Shown here: one piece after another, positions 43,888 through 52,109 of the stretch
Position numbering within the stretch: the stretch's first letter is position 1
Layout: each line of letters opens with the position of its first letter
Source: Achromobacter sp. Bel
Lineage (GTDB): Bacteria > Pseudomonadota > Gammaproteobacteria > Burkholderiales > Burkholderiaceae_B
NCBI RefSeq assembly: GCF_012928505.1
Contig: NZ_JABBJN010000018.1
Span: forward strand, 1-64,000
Direction: 5' to 3'
DNA: 64,000 nucleotides
Position numbers and translations under genes: made by a program
The notes under the pieces: model-generated
Seen by the model: the letters and a program-made list of their open reading frames with translations, nothing else
The model's database searches: none
Told to the model about the DNA's origin: nothing

Positions 43888-44294
43888 CCCGACGCCCGTC
43901 AGGGCCTCGCACAGGGCGCAAAAGCGGCCCGCCTTTGCTGCTGGCGGCGGCGTTCGTGTTCGCCTATGGGCTGGCCGCCTTGCTGTGGCGGGTGCCGATC
44001 GCCGTAGGGCTGGGCTATCTCGCGCTGAGCGCGCTCACGTTCACGGTCTACGCCGTCGACAAGGCGGCCGCCCGCGCCAACCGGCAGCGCATTCCCGAGA
44101 AGACCTTGCATATCCTCGCGCTGATCGGGGGCTGGCCCGGTGCGTTGGTCGCGCAGGAATGGCTCAGGCACAAGTCGGTGAAGCCGGCCTTCCGCGCCGT
44201 GTTCTGGATCACGGTAGCGGTCAATATTGGCGTCTTTGTTTTTCTGGCTTCGCCCTATGGCAGATCGCTGCTGGCGCCGTACATGCCGGCGTGA
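43884..44294 (+). CDS. DUF1294 small membrane protein
   Basis: GTG 43884 gives 136 residues: a basic N-terminus (TRRPSGPRTGRKSG), two N-terminal hydrophobic segments, then the DUF1294 core with VYAVDKAAARANRQRIPEKTL and LHILALIGGWPGALVAQEWL, then a final hydrophobic helix. Many relatives carry an N-terminal cold-shock domain; none is present here. Its role is unknown. The GTG overlaps the preceding small ORF stop. Confidence 0.78.
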   Translation: MTRRPSGPRTGRKSGPPLLLAAAFVFAYGLAALLWRVPIAVGLGYLALSALTFTVYAVDKAAARANRQRIPEKTLHILALIGGWPGALVAQEWLRHKSVKPAFRAVFWITVAVNIGVFVFLASPYGRSLLAPYMPA

Positions 44295-44332
44295 ACGGAT
44301 TGCATGGGGAGCATTCGACGCTGCAACCCGCG

Positions 44333-44515
44333 TCAACGGGAGTAGCCGCCAAGATGCGAGCTCATTGCCTGCATGCAACTCAAGGTCGACAAAACCAGTA
44401 AGGAAACGAAGCAGAGCAGCATCAGGACCGGTTTTCTCCTGGAGAGGAATACCGCAGCGCAGGAAATCAGGGTGAGAATCAAGGTAAGAATCAAAAAAAT
44501 CTTATGGACTGGCAT
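44333..44515 (-). CDS. Small hydrophobic or lipid-anchored protein (60 residues)
   Basis: The ORF begins MPVHKIFLILTLILTLISCA, which is either a type II signal with lipobox LISC or the first of two membrane segments; a second hydrophobic stretch VLMLLCFVSLLVLSTLSC follows. No strong ribosome site precedes the ATG. It lies between DUF1294 and the REC-EAL gene in the opposite orientation. The call rests on composition alone. Confidence 0.4.
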   Translation of the reverse strand: MPVHKIFLILTLILTLISCAAVFLSRRKPVLMLLCFVSLLVLSTLSCMQAMSSHLGGYSR

Positions 44516-44777
44516 GGGGTCAGGCTTTGCCTATTTTTTGTGAGCCGGGTTGACCGTCTGTCGGGAACGCATCCTATCAACGTCAATCAGGTCGGCTGAA
44601 TAGGAGAAATCCGAGAAATCGAACGTCGGGCCAAGCCTCCCACTGTTGGCGGCAGGCTCCTCAGGCATGACGACATTCGCTGCGGCGACCAGCGTAAAAA
44701 TCGGAATTGTCCGGATGCGTCACACGCCTGGACGGACGTAGACTGCGGCACGAATTCCCCCGCACTCGGGAGCCCAC

Positions 44778-46049
44778 GTGTCCATGAAGATTCTGATAGT
44801 TGACGACCAACATCTGCAGCGCGAGTACATATCCGGGCTGATGCGCGGCGAAGGCGTTTCCTATGTGGAAACGGCTGCCAATGGCGCAGACGCGCTGGAG
44901 CGGATTCGCGCGGTGCCGTTCGATCTGGTCATGACGGACCTGATGATGCCGGGCTTCGACGGCGTGCAGCTGATTCAGCGCATCGCGGAGCTGGAGCGCC
45001 GGCCACGGCTGGCGCTGATCAGTTCGTCGCCGAAGCAACTGGTCGGGACGGTTTGCCTGCTGGCAAAGCTGTTGTCCATCGAAGTGGTGGGACAGTTCTG
45101 CAAGCCCGTCCTGCTGGAGGATATCCGGACGTTGATCAAGCGTCAGGCCCGATCCGGATTGCCTCCCTTCGCGGCCGCGGCCTTGCCGATTTCCAGCGAC
45201 AGGGACCGCATGGCCCGCGCCATTACCAGCGGTGAAATTCAGGTCTGGTACCAGCCCAAACAAGCGCTGGCTCAAGGCACCGTGTATGGCGTGGAGGCGC
45301 TGGTCCGCTGGCTGTGCCCCGACGGTACCGTATTGTTGCCGTCCAGCTTCCTGCCGGCCGTGGCCTTGCATGGACTGGAAGAGCAGCTCACATTTCACGT
45401 TGTGGAACAAAGCCTGCGTGACCAGGCTGCTTGGCGGGCCGCCGGCTATTCCTTGACCGTTTCCGTCAACCTGCCCACCCGCCTGCTGGACGACCGCGGC
45501 TTGCCTGACCGGCTCTACGAAGCGGTCAGGAGCCTGCAAGGCGACCCGTCCCGGATTTGCTTCGAATTGACGGAAAACAGCACGACCAATCGTGCCAGCG
45601 ACTACTACGCGGGCGCTTGCCGCTTGCGCATGATGGGCTTCGGCCTGTCGCAAGACGATTTTGGCCAAGGCTACAGTTCCTTATACAACCTTGTCACGAC
45701 GCCATTCACGGAACTCAAGATAGACCGCTCCTTCATTCAGCGGTTCGTGGACGATGAAAAAAGCCGAGCTATTGTCGAAAGTGCCGTGATGCTCGGGGAT
45801 CGCCTCGGGTTGCCTGTGGTAGCCGAAGGGGTTGAAACGGCAACGCAGCACCAACTCCTCGCGCAATTGGGCTGTTTTGCGGTGCAAGGATTTTTTGTTT
45901 CGGGAGCATTGAGCGCGGCCCTGCTGTTGCAGCTGCTGCGCAAGGCCGGAGAGAACGAGACCCGCGATGCCCGGTGCGGCGACCAAAACAATGGCGAATC
46001 CAGCAAAAATAAGACCACCTGCATGGCGGGTGCGATAACCGGGCATTGA
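44778..46049 (+). CDS. REC-EAL response regulator, c-di-GMP phosphodiesterase (RocR/PvrR-like)
   Basis: GTG 44778 has GGGAG 5 bases upstream; ATG 44784 is possible. The 423-residue product has an N-terminal receiver (about 1-125; MKILIVDDQHLQREYISGLM and VMTDLMMPGFDG) and an EAL domain (about 150-395). Catalytic motifs are kept: VEALVRW, SVNLP, ELTENS, SQDDFGQGYSSL, ELKIDRSF and VVAEGVET. It should break down c-di-GMP. The order REC-EAL, hybrid kinase, RcsB-like regulator, fimbriae mirrors RocR and PvrR of Pseudomonas. Confidence 0.88.
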   Translation: MSMKILIVDDQHLQREYISGLMRGEGVSYVETAANGADALERIRAVPFDLVMTDLMMPGFDGVQLIQRIAELERRPRLALISSSPKQLVGTVCLLAKLLSIEVVGQFCKPVLLEDIRTLIKRQARSGLPPFAAAALPISSDRDRMARAITSGEIQVWYQPKQALAQGTVYGVEALVRWLCPDGTVLLPSSFLPAVALHGLEEQLTFHVVEQSLRDQAAWRAAGYSLTVSVNLPTRLLDDRGLPDRLYEAVRSLQGDPSRICFELTENSTTNRASDYYAGACRLRMMGFGLSQDDFGQGYSSLYNLVTTPFTELKIDRSFIQRFVDDEKSRAIVESAVMLGDRLGLPVVAEGVETATQHQLLAQLGCFAVQGFFVSGALSAALLLQLLRKAGENETRDARCGDQNNGESSKNKTTCMAGAITGH

Positions 46050-46073
46050 ACTCAAAAGAAAGGGCCCAACCCA

Positions 46074-46103
46074 TTGCATTTATTCACTTCAGTTTCATAA
46101 TAC
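46074..46103 (+). promoter_or_regulatory. Candidate sigma70 promoter before the hybrid kinase gene
   Basis: TTGCAT (46074-46079) and TAATAC (46098-46103) are spaced 18 bases in an AT-rich stretch between the REC-EAL and hybrid kinase genes. This would give the kinase-regulator pair its own transcript. Confidence 0.4.
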
Positions 46104-46160
46104 TGTCGTTGCCGCACCTTTCTTCTTCTTGGAAGCTCAGCGTGTTTGCGCTCGTCAATC

Positions 46161-49100
46161 ATGCGTCCACAGCCTATGCCAGGTATTACCTCTCGGCAAA
46201 TTCAAATCGCGGCTCTGAGCCTTGCTTCCTTGCTTGTCCTGGCGACCTCTCTGGGCTATGCCACGCTAGAGCGTGAAATCGGCATTGCCGGTCAGCGGCT
46301 GACGCACGGCATGGAGCACCTGCAAGAAGACGTCGACGCCATCAAGACGGCATTGGCCAGGCTTGCTCCGGTCAGCGATCAGGATTTCTTCCCTTCCATC
46401 AAGCGCAGCTTGATGGTCACGTCTATACCCGCTTCCGGCGAGCCGCAACGATATGAAGTTAGCGATCGCTCATTCGATTTGAACCTGCAGCTTGAGGCGC
46501 CGACGTCTAGCGATACCGCGCATACGGCGTTCGGCATGTTCGGCGTGATAACGGCGCTTCAGTTCTATAGCCATCTTGCGCAGACGTCGTCGCTCGCACC
46601 CTCGATGATGCTCATGTCCCAGGATGCGAAAGTGAAGATCAGCACGACTTGCGTGCTGAACCAAAATACACTGCATGCCCGCCGCGTGAACGCGTGCCGG
46701 AATCGGGAATTCGTCTGGAATGAAATCGAGAGCCGCGCTGTCAACACGACGGATGCTGTCCAGTTCGCGGTGATCACGCTGCCCGATGGCTCGACGGCGG
46801 GGCTGATATATCGATTGATCGACGTTTCAGAATCCGGATTTCCGCCGGTCCTGGTCAACCAAAAGTGGATTGCCGTTGCGCCAATTGATATCGAGAATTC
46901 GCTGCTGGCGCAGGCCGCAGGCGGCGAAATCGGGGCGGGACCGAGCCATGTTTCCCGTGTGGAGTTTTACGATGGGGCGGGACACAGCCTGAGCGCCGAA
47001 CGATCCACGCTGGCGGACGTCAGTCCAGGATGGGCATTTCGCTCAGAGGGCTTGATTTATCGCGTGGACGGTAGCAGCGGCCTGTCAGTCCGCTACGTGA
47101 TTCCCTACCGCTACTACTCGGACGAACTGATTCCACGACTGGCTGCCGTCGTCATTCTTACGCTGATCAGCAGTATCGTGACCCTGCTCCTGGCGAAATG
47201 GTATTTGCGCCGCTTTTACGAGCCGGGGCAACGGCAACGGAAGCGGATAGAGGAAAGCGAGGCGTTCGGTCGGCAAGTCATTGATGCGGCTCAGCTGGCC
47301 GTGATCGTCTGCGAGTGGCCGGCTGGCAGAGTATTGCGCGCCAACGACATTGCGTTCGATTGGTTCGGAGGCGATGCCTCGCTCCGTGCTGCCGCGGTCA
47401 AATGCGCGACCACCCATGACGAAGCGGATCCGCTGTCGCAGGAGGGTTTCCACTTGATGCTTGGGCAACGCCACGTTCTCGCCACGTATCAACGAACGCG
47501 CTATGAGGACAAGGCCGCCTTGCTCTGCACCTTTCGCGACGTGAGCGACGACGCGGAAGCGAAAGAGACGCTGGTCCGGGCCAGGCAGGCCGCTGACGAG
47601 TCCAACGCCGCCAAATCCACGTTCCTCGCCACGATGAGCCATGAAATCCGCACGCCCCTGTACGGCGCGCTGGGCATGCTGGAATTGCTGGCAGCCACCC
47701 CCATGTCCGAGGTCCAACGCGGTTTCGTTCGCACCATCCAGGCCTCTTCCGACCAGTTGCTTAACGTAATTGGGGATGTGCTCGACATGTCGAAGATCGA
47801 GGCTGGCGGGCTGACCTTGCACGAGGAGCGGTTTTCACCGCTGGACCTTACCGAAGGCGTGGTTCAGATGTACGGCGCGAAGGCCGCCGATAAAGGCTTG
47901 TTCCTGCATTGCGTGGTGGACGTCGCGGTGCCCGAGTTCCTGGCAGGGGATGCCGGCCGATTGCGCCAGATACTGACCAATCTTGTCAGCAACGCCATCA
48001 AGTTCACAGAGATCGGGCGTATCGTCGTCGCGCTGACGGCAGAAGGTCTGGAGGATGGCTCGGCACGCTTGCTTTGGCGCATCTCGGACAGTGGAGTCGG
48101 CATGTCTGAGTCTGAGCTCCCCCACGTTTTCGAACCGTTTTACCAAGCTCGATCCTCTCGTCTCGCCGCAGGCGGCACGGGACTTGGCCTCGCCATCTGC
48201 CATACATTGGCGCAACTGATGGGCGGGGGAATCGAGGTCGTCAGCCAGCGCAACGTGGGTAGCACTTTTCTCGTCAGAATCCCTTTCGCGGCAGCCCTCC
48301 CTGCCGCCCGCGCCCAGATGGCGCACGCCTTGGACGGCATTAAGGTCTATGTGCGGGCGCCGACGCAGGAGCTGCGCGACTACTACAGCAGTTGGTTGGG
48401 GAAATGGGGTGCGCTGTGCCACATAATAGGTGTAGAGCGCCAACAGATGGATGCCAGCGCGGTGCTGTTGCAGATCATGCCGGAGCAAATGAGCCCATTC
48501 CCGGCCCATGCGCGGCAAGTGTTCTGCATACAGGCGGGCCCTTTGCAACCCGACCCCATCTTGCACGGATGGCAGGTGAACAGCCACGCCATCCGGTCCA
48601 TTGCCTTGGCCGTGAAGCTGGCCGCCGGCCAGGCTTCCTTGATGTCGCCAGACGAGGCCGAGCGCGCACCGGATCCCCAACAGGTGGCAAGCCGATTGGC
48701 GCTGCGCGTGCTTGTGGTTGACGACAGCCCGCTCAACCAGGAGGTGCTAGGCCGCCAACTGCAATCGCTGGGCTGTGAGGTCACGCTCTGCGGCGATCCA
48801 CGAGACGCGCTCGAACGCTGGTCGGACGAGGCTTTCGACCTCTTGCTGACCGACATGAACATGCCCGCAATGAACGGCCGCGAGCTGGTGACGCAGCTGC
48901 GGGGCCGGGGCATGAAGCGGCCGGCAGTCTGCGTGACGGCCAATGCGGTGTCGGAGATACTGGCTGCTACCGAATCGGATGTCTTGATGGATGCGTGGCT
49001 GGTGAAGCCCGTGACCGCCGACGCGCTAAGGACAGCCCTGCTCCACGCCTGCTCCGAAGCGTCTGCGAACGACGCGGTCTCATCGGGGACAGGCGACGCT

Positions 49101-49418
49101 GCGGCCGATGATGTGCCCGACTTTATTCGCCAATCCTTCGTTGTCGCAATGTCCGCGGACACGTTGGCGCTGCGGGAGGCGGTCGCGCACCGGGATGCGC
49201 AGGCGGTGCGGGACATCCTGCACCGGGTCCGTGGCGGATTGTTGATGGCCAATAGCGCGGGAATGTCGCAGGCCTGTGTCACGATGGAGGCGGACCTGAC
49301 CGCTTCTGGAATCACGCCGGAATTTGAGATCGACATCGACCACTTCATCGGCATCCTCCAGAGCAAGATCGAGGAAGTGAGAGCGGCAATGGCCCGCCCC
49401 GGAATCCTGGATAGCTAG
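46161..49418 (+). CDS. RcsC-like hybrid sensor histidine kinase (HisKA-HATPase-REC-Hpt)
   Basis: ATG 46161 gives 1085 residues. TM1 lies at about 15-33, a large periplasmic sensor at about 40-325 and TM2 at about 326-347. A PAS-like region leads to HisKA with TMSHEIRTPLYGALGMLELL (H494). The HATPase has LTNLVSNAIKFTE and [10 protein letters not shown] receiver follows with phospho-acceptor D898 in LLLTDMNMPAMNG, and an Hpt domain has ILHRVRGGLL (H1021). This is a complete four-step phosphorelay as in RcsC/BvgS-type sensors. The cognate regulator is 15 bases downstream. The fimbrial operon beside it is the likely target. Confidence 0.9.
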   Translation: MRPQPMPGITSRQIQIAALSLASLLVLATSLGYATLEREIGIAGQRLTHGMEHLQEDVDAIKTALARLAPVSDQDFFPSIKRSLMVTSIPASGEPQRYEVSDRSFDLNLQLEAPTSSDTAHTAFGMFGVITALQFYSHLAQTSSLAPSMMLMSQDAKVKISTTCVLNQNTLHARRVNACRNREFVWNEIESRAVNTTDAVQFAVITLPDGSTAGLIYRLIDVSESGFPPVLVNQKWIAVAPIDIENSLLAQAAGGEIGAGPSHVSRVEFYDGAGHSLSAERSTLADVSPGWAFRSEGLIYRVDGSSGLSVRYVIPYRYYSDELIPRLAAVVILTLISSIVTLLLAKWYLRRFYEPGQRQRKRIEESEAFGRQVIDAAQLAVIVCEWPAGRVLRANDIAFDWFGGDASLRAAAVKCATTHDEADPLSQEGFHLMLGQRHVLATYQRTRYEDKAALLCTFRDVSDDAEAKETLVRARQAADESNAAKSTFLATMSHEIRTPLYGALGMLELLAATPMSEVQRGFVRTIQASSDQLLNVIGDVLDMSKIEAGGLTLHEERFSPLDLTEGVVQMYGAKAADKGLFLHCVVDVAVPEFLAGDAGRLRQILTNLVSNAIKFTEIGRIVVALTAEGLEDGSARLLWRISDSGVGMSESELPHVFEPFYQARSSRLAAGGTGLGLAICHTLAQLMGGGIEVVSQRNVGSTFLVRIPFAAALPAARAQMAHALDGIKVYVRAPTQELRDYYSSWLGKWGALCHIIGVERQQMDASAVLLQIMPEQMSPFPAHARQVFCIQAGPLQPDPILHGWQVNSHAIRSIALAVKLAAGQASLMSPDEAERAPDPQQVASRLALRVLVVDDSPLNQEVLGRQLQSLGCEVTLCGDPRDALERWSDEAFDLLLTDMNMPAMNGRELVTQLRGRGMKRPAVCVTANAVSEILAATESDVLMDAWLVKPVTADALRTALLHACSEASANDAVSSGTGDAAADDVPDFIRQSFVVAMSADTLALREAVAHRDAQAVRDILHRVRGGLLMANSAGMSQACVTMEADLTASGITPEFEIDIDHFIGILQSKIEEVRAAMARPGILDS

Positions 49419-49433
49419 CAGCAGGAGAACAAC

Positions 49434-50078
49434 ATGCATGGCAAAACGCGTATCGTGCTGGCCGACGATCATCCCATCGTGACGGTGGGCATGAAACACA
49501 TCCTATCTCAGTTCCCCGACTACGAAATCGTGGCGGAGGCGCGTTCGTCCGACGAGCTGATAGACCACATCATCAAGTTGCGTCCCCACGTCGTCATCAC
49601 GGACTACAACATGCCGGGCCCAACCCGCTATGGCGACGGCGCCAAACTGATCGGCTACATACGCAACAACTATCCCGAGGTCAGGTTACTGGTCTTGACG
49701 ATGATCTCCTCGCCTCTGATCGCGTCCAGCCTGTACCGGCTGGGCGTGGTGGGCGTGCTCCTGAAAAGCGACAATCTCGTGGGACTGGGAGCCTCGATTG
49801 CGTCCATCTTGCGCGGCGGCGCTTCTGCCGCGAAGCTGCGGCCGCGTGCCGGGACGATCGAGGGGGTGGACGAAAAAGTGTCCCAACTGACGGGCAAGGA
49901 AATGGAAATCCTGCGCTACCTGTTTTCCGGCATGAGCGTAAGCGAGATTGCAGCACATCTGAAGCGCAGCGTCACCACAGTAAGCGCACACAAGATGGCC
50001 GCGATGCGCAAGCTGGGTGCAGAGAACGACCATGAACTGATCATGTTCTGCGTGCACCACGGACTGTTCACCTCATGA
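49434..50078 (+). CDS. RcsB-like (REC-LuxR HTH) response regulator
   Basis: Product of 214 residues. The receiver has D57 in ITDYNMPGPTRYGDGAKLIG and YIRNNYPEVRLLVLTM, close to the RcsB MPGDKYGDG...IVLTM region. The C-terminal LuxR HTH has LTGKEMEILRYLFSGMSVSE, IAAHLKRSVTTVSAHKMAAM and RKLGAENDHELI, again RcsB-like. The gene starts 15 bases after the hybrid kinase gene. Regulators of this type (RcsB, RocA1) turn on fimbrial and capsule genes. Confidence 0.9.
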   Translation: MHGKTRIVLADDHPIVTVGMKHILSQFPDYEIVAEARSSDELIDHIIKLRPHVVITDYNMPGPTRYGDGAKLIGYIRNNYPEVRLLVLTMISSPLIASSLYRLGVVGVLLKSDNLVGLGASIASILRGGASAAKLRPRAGTIEGVDEKVSQLTGKEMEILRYLFSGMSVSEIAAHLKRSVTTVSAHKMAAMRKLGAENDHELIMFCVHHGLFTS

Positions 50079-50199
50079 TCGGAGGCGGGGCCACCGAAAT
50101 TCCGTCGGCGTGGGCAAGTTAAAGCCCCGCGGATACGCCGACAGGGCCTCAAGTCCTTTCAATACGGATCGGCTTAACGACCCGCCTGTCGACCACGCG

Positions 50200-51321
50200 C
50201 TATTGATAGGTCATCGTGAACGTAAGCATCGCGTTCGCGCTACCCGGCGTCACCGTGTCGGCAGTCTGATAATAGGCCGCCCTCAAAGGAATGGAATACG
50301 AGCCGCCCGTGGCTTTGCTGTATGCCGTCAGCGTGTATTGCTTGTTGTACTGCACTGCAGTGTCATTGCTATCCTTCAGTTGCAGACCGATGCCCGTCGC
50401 CGTCGAATCGTTTGATAGCGCGAGAACACCGTTCGCCGGGTCGAGCACGGCATTGACGGGCACGAACTGATATTGAACGCTATTGAGGCCGGCGGGGCAG
50501 GCATTGACCAAGACGTTGAATGAAACGGGGCTGGCGGCCAGGCCTTTGCCCTTGAATACAGACTGTGGGTACGAACCCATGGGGACAGGAACAGGCTCTG
50601 TCGTGCAGGCGGCGACGGTCACCCTGATGGGTGAAATCCCGAAGGTCTTCATGTTCGACGTGCCCGGGGTATATGCAATAGCACCGTTGGCCCTCGTCAT
50701 TGATGCCCCTTCCAATAGACTGCTGCCCGTGACCGTGCCCGTGACAGTGCCACCGGTAGCGCTGCCCGTCTTAACCAGCGCGACCCTTACCCACCCACCG
50801 TTTCGGACTGTGCCCCTTTCGTTGCAACCACGGCCTACCCATCCGGGCGGAAATGCGCCGCTGTTTGGGTGACCAAGGTCCTGCCATGCCAGCAATCCAC
50901 AACCATTTGCAAAGGTACGCACCGCAATCGCGATGCCGATCCCAGGCACGTCGGTATTCCAGACCGTATAGGTTCCATCCGCGGTATTGACCATCATCCC
51001 AGACTTGGTGAGCCCAGCGTGCGGTCTAAAGCCCATACCCGAACCGCTATCCGACCCCCTGCATACGAAGTAGCTGTTGTTGCCAGCCGAAAACCAATTT
51101 GTCAGCAACGTCGTACCATTCGGTGCGTCGCGAGCAACGGTGGCTGTTGCTGGCAACTGCACGGTAATCGACTCCGCGGCACCCGTGCAGGATTGCGCGG
51201 CTGCCATGTCAGAGCCGAGCAACATCCAACCTAGAAATGCCGCCAGCATCCACGCCTTCTGACGGCGTGCACTATTACTCAAGGTCATCCGCTCTATCAA
51301 TGTTCGCATCTTATTTCTCAT
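50200..51321 (-). CDS. Chaperone-usher fimbrial tip adhesin (two-domain)
   Basis: Product of 373 residues; the ATG at 51321 has GGAG 6 bases upstream. A signal peptide with a long charged n-region ends near MAAAQSC. The N-terminal half is a receptor-binding type domain with several Cys, and the C-terminal half a pilin domain that ends ANAMLTFTMTYQ, the donor-strand and penultimate-Tyr pattern of fimbrial subunits. Length and last place in the operon fit a tip adhesin. The ligand is unknown. Confidence 0.85.
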   Translation of the reverse strand: MRNKMRTLIERMTLSNSARRQKAWMLAAFLGWMLLGSDMAAAQSCTGAAESITVQLPATATVARDAPNGTTLLTNWFSAGNNSYFVCRGSDSGSGMGFRPHAGLTKSGMMVNTADGTYTVWNTDVPGIGIAIAVRTFANGCGLLAWQDLGHPNSGAFPPGWVGRGCNERGTVRNGGWVRVALVKTGSATGGTVTGTVTGSSLLEGASMTRANGAIAYTPGTSNMKTFGISPIRVTVAACTTEPVPVPMGSYPQSVFKGKGLAASPVSFNVLVNACPAGLNSVQYQFVPVNAVLDPANGVLALSNDSTATGIGLQLKDSNDTAVQYNKQYTLTAYSKATGGSYSIPLRAAYYQTADTVTPGSANAMLTFTMTYQ

Positions 51322-51347
51322 TGCATGCTCCGTTTCTGATGGGGGGA

Positions 51348-52109
51348 TCAGTCGGCGCGGGTCTGTAACGGTGCCTCGCTGTCCACCGGGGCGCCGATAT
51401 CGTCCAGTGATCGGTAGTGCACGGTGGCAGGGGTCTCGCCACTTGCCACGCTGCCGTCCTTGAAGGGAAAGGCCAATGTTGCCCCTGGGCCGACCATGCC
51501 GCCTTCACCGAAATGCGCGGTATTGCCGCCAGCCGTCACGCGAATCTCTGTCAGCGACACGTTGAATGGCGTCGGGTTATGGGCTTGAACCGCCGGCAGT
51601 CCATCAATACGCGTCAGGCGCCACGTCAAGGCCGCAGGCGCGACCTCCGCCAAGCCCTTCAGGTGTGCGGGCCGGTAGAAGAGCTTGATGCGAGAACGAA
51701 CGGCCAACTGCAACTGATTGGCATCGGCAGCCGGCTTTGGCGGCACTTCGAGCACATTCAGCCAGAAAACGGATTCGCGGTCCTGGGGCAGCCCTTCGCC
51801 TGTATGAACGATACGCAGGCTCTGAGATCGGGAAGGCCCAAGCCGCATGATCGGAGGCGTGATGATGAACGGCGTCTCAGCGTTGGAGGGAATGTCATGC
51901 AAGTCGCCGGCATCGATCCACGACTGTATGAGCGCTGGCTCGTCACCCTCGTTGACCAACTTCAGCGTCACTTCCGTCTGGTCTTCGTCGTAGACCACAC
52001 GGGTTCCCCCGATCAGGATCGATGCCTCGGATAGCGGAGCCGAACATCCAAGCCAGGCGGAGCAACCCGCAATGACCAGCATCCGAATGGATTGATTCAA
52101 GATACGCAT
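51348..52109 (-). CDS. Periplasmic fimbrial chaperone (second copy)
   Basis: ATG 52109 after GGAGGCGGT gives 253 residues, overlapping the usher stop by 13 bases. It has a signal peptide and the PapD-type signature GLPQDRESVFWLNVLEVPPK, with TRVVYDEDQTEVTLKLVNEG at the N-terminal strand. It shares this layout with the other chaperone in the operon but differs widely elsewhere. A second chaperone next to the adhesin may be dedicated to it. Confidence 0.92.
   Translation of the reverse strand: MRILNQSIRMLVIAGCSAWLGCSAPLSEASILIGGTRVVYDEDQTEVTLKLVNEGDEPALIQSWIDAGDLHDIPSNAETPFIITPPIMRLGPSRSQSLRIVHTGEGLPQDRESVFWLNVLEVPPKPAADANQLQLAVRSRIKLFYRPAHLKGLAEVAPAALTWRLTRIDGLPAVQAHNPTPFNVSLTEIRVTAGGNTAHFGEGGMVGPGATLAFPFKDGSVASGETPATVHYRSLDDIGAPVDSEAPLQTRAD

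Noticed and set aside
44717-44727. GCGT-CAC-ACGC dyad before the REC-EAL gene
   Set aside because: Four-base arms are too short to separate from chance in 64 kb of GC-rich DNA.
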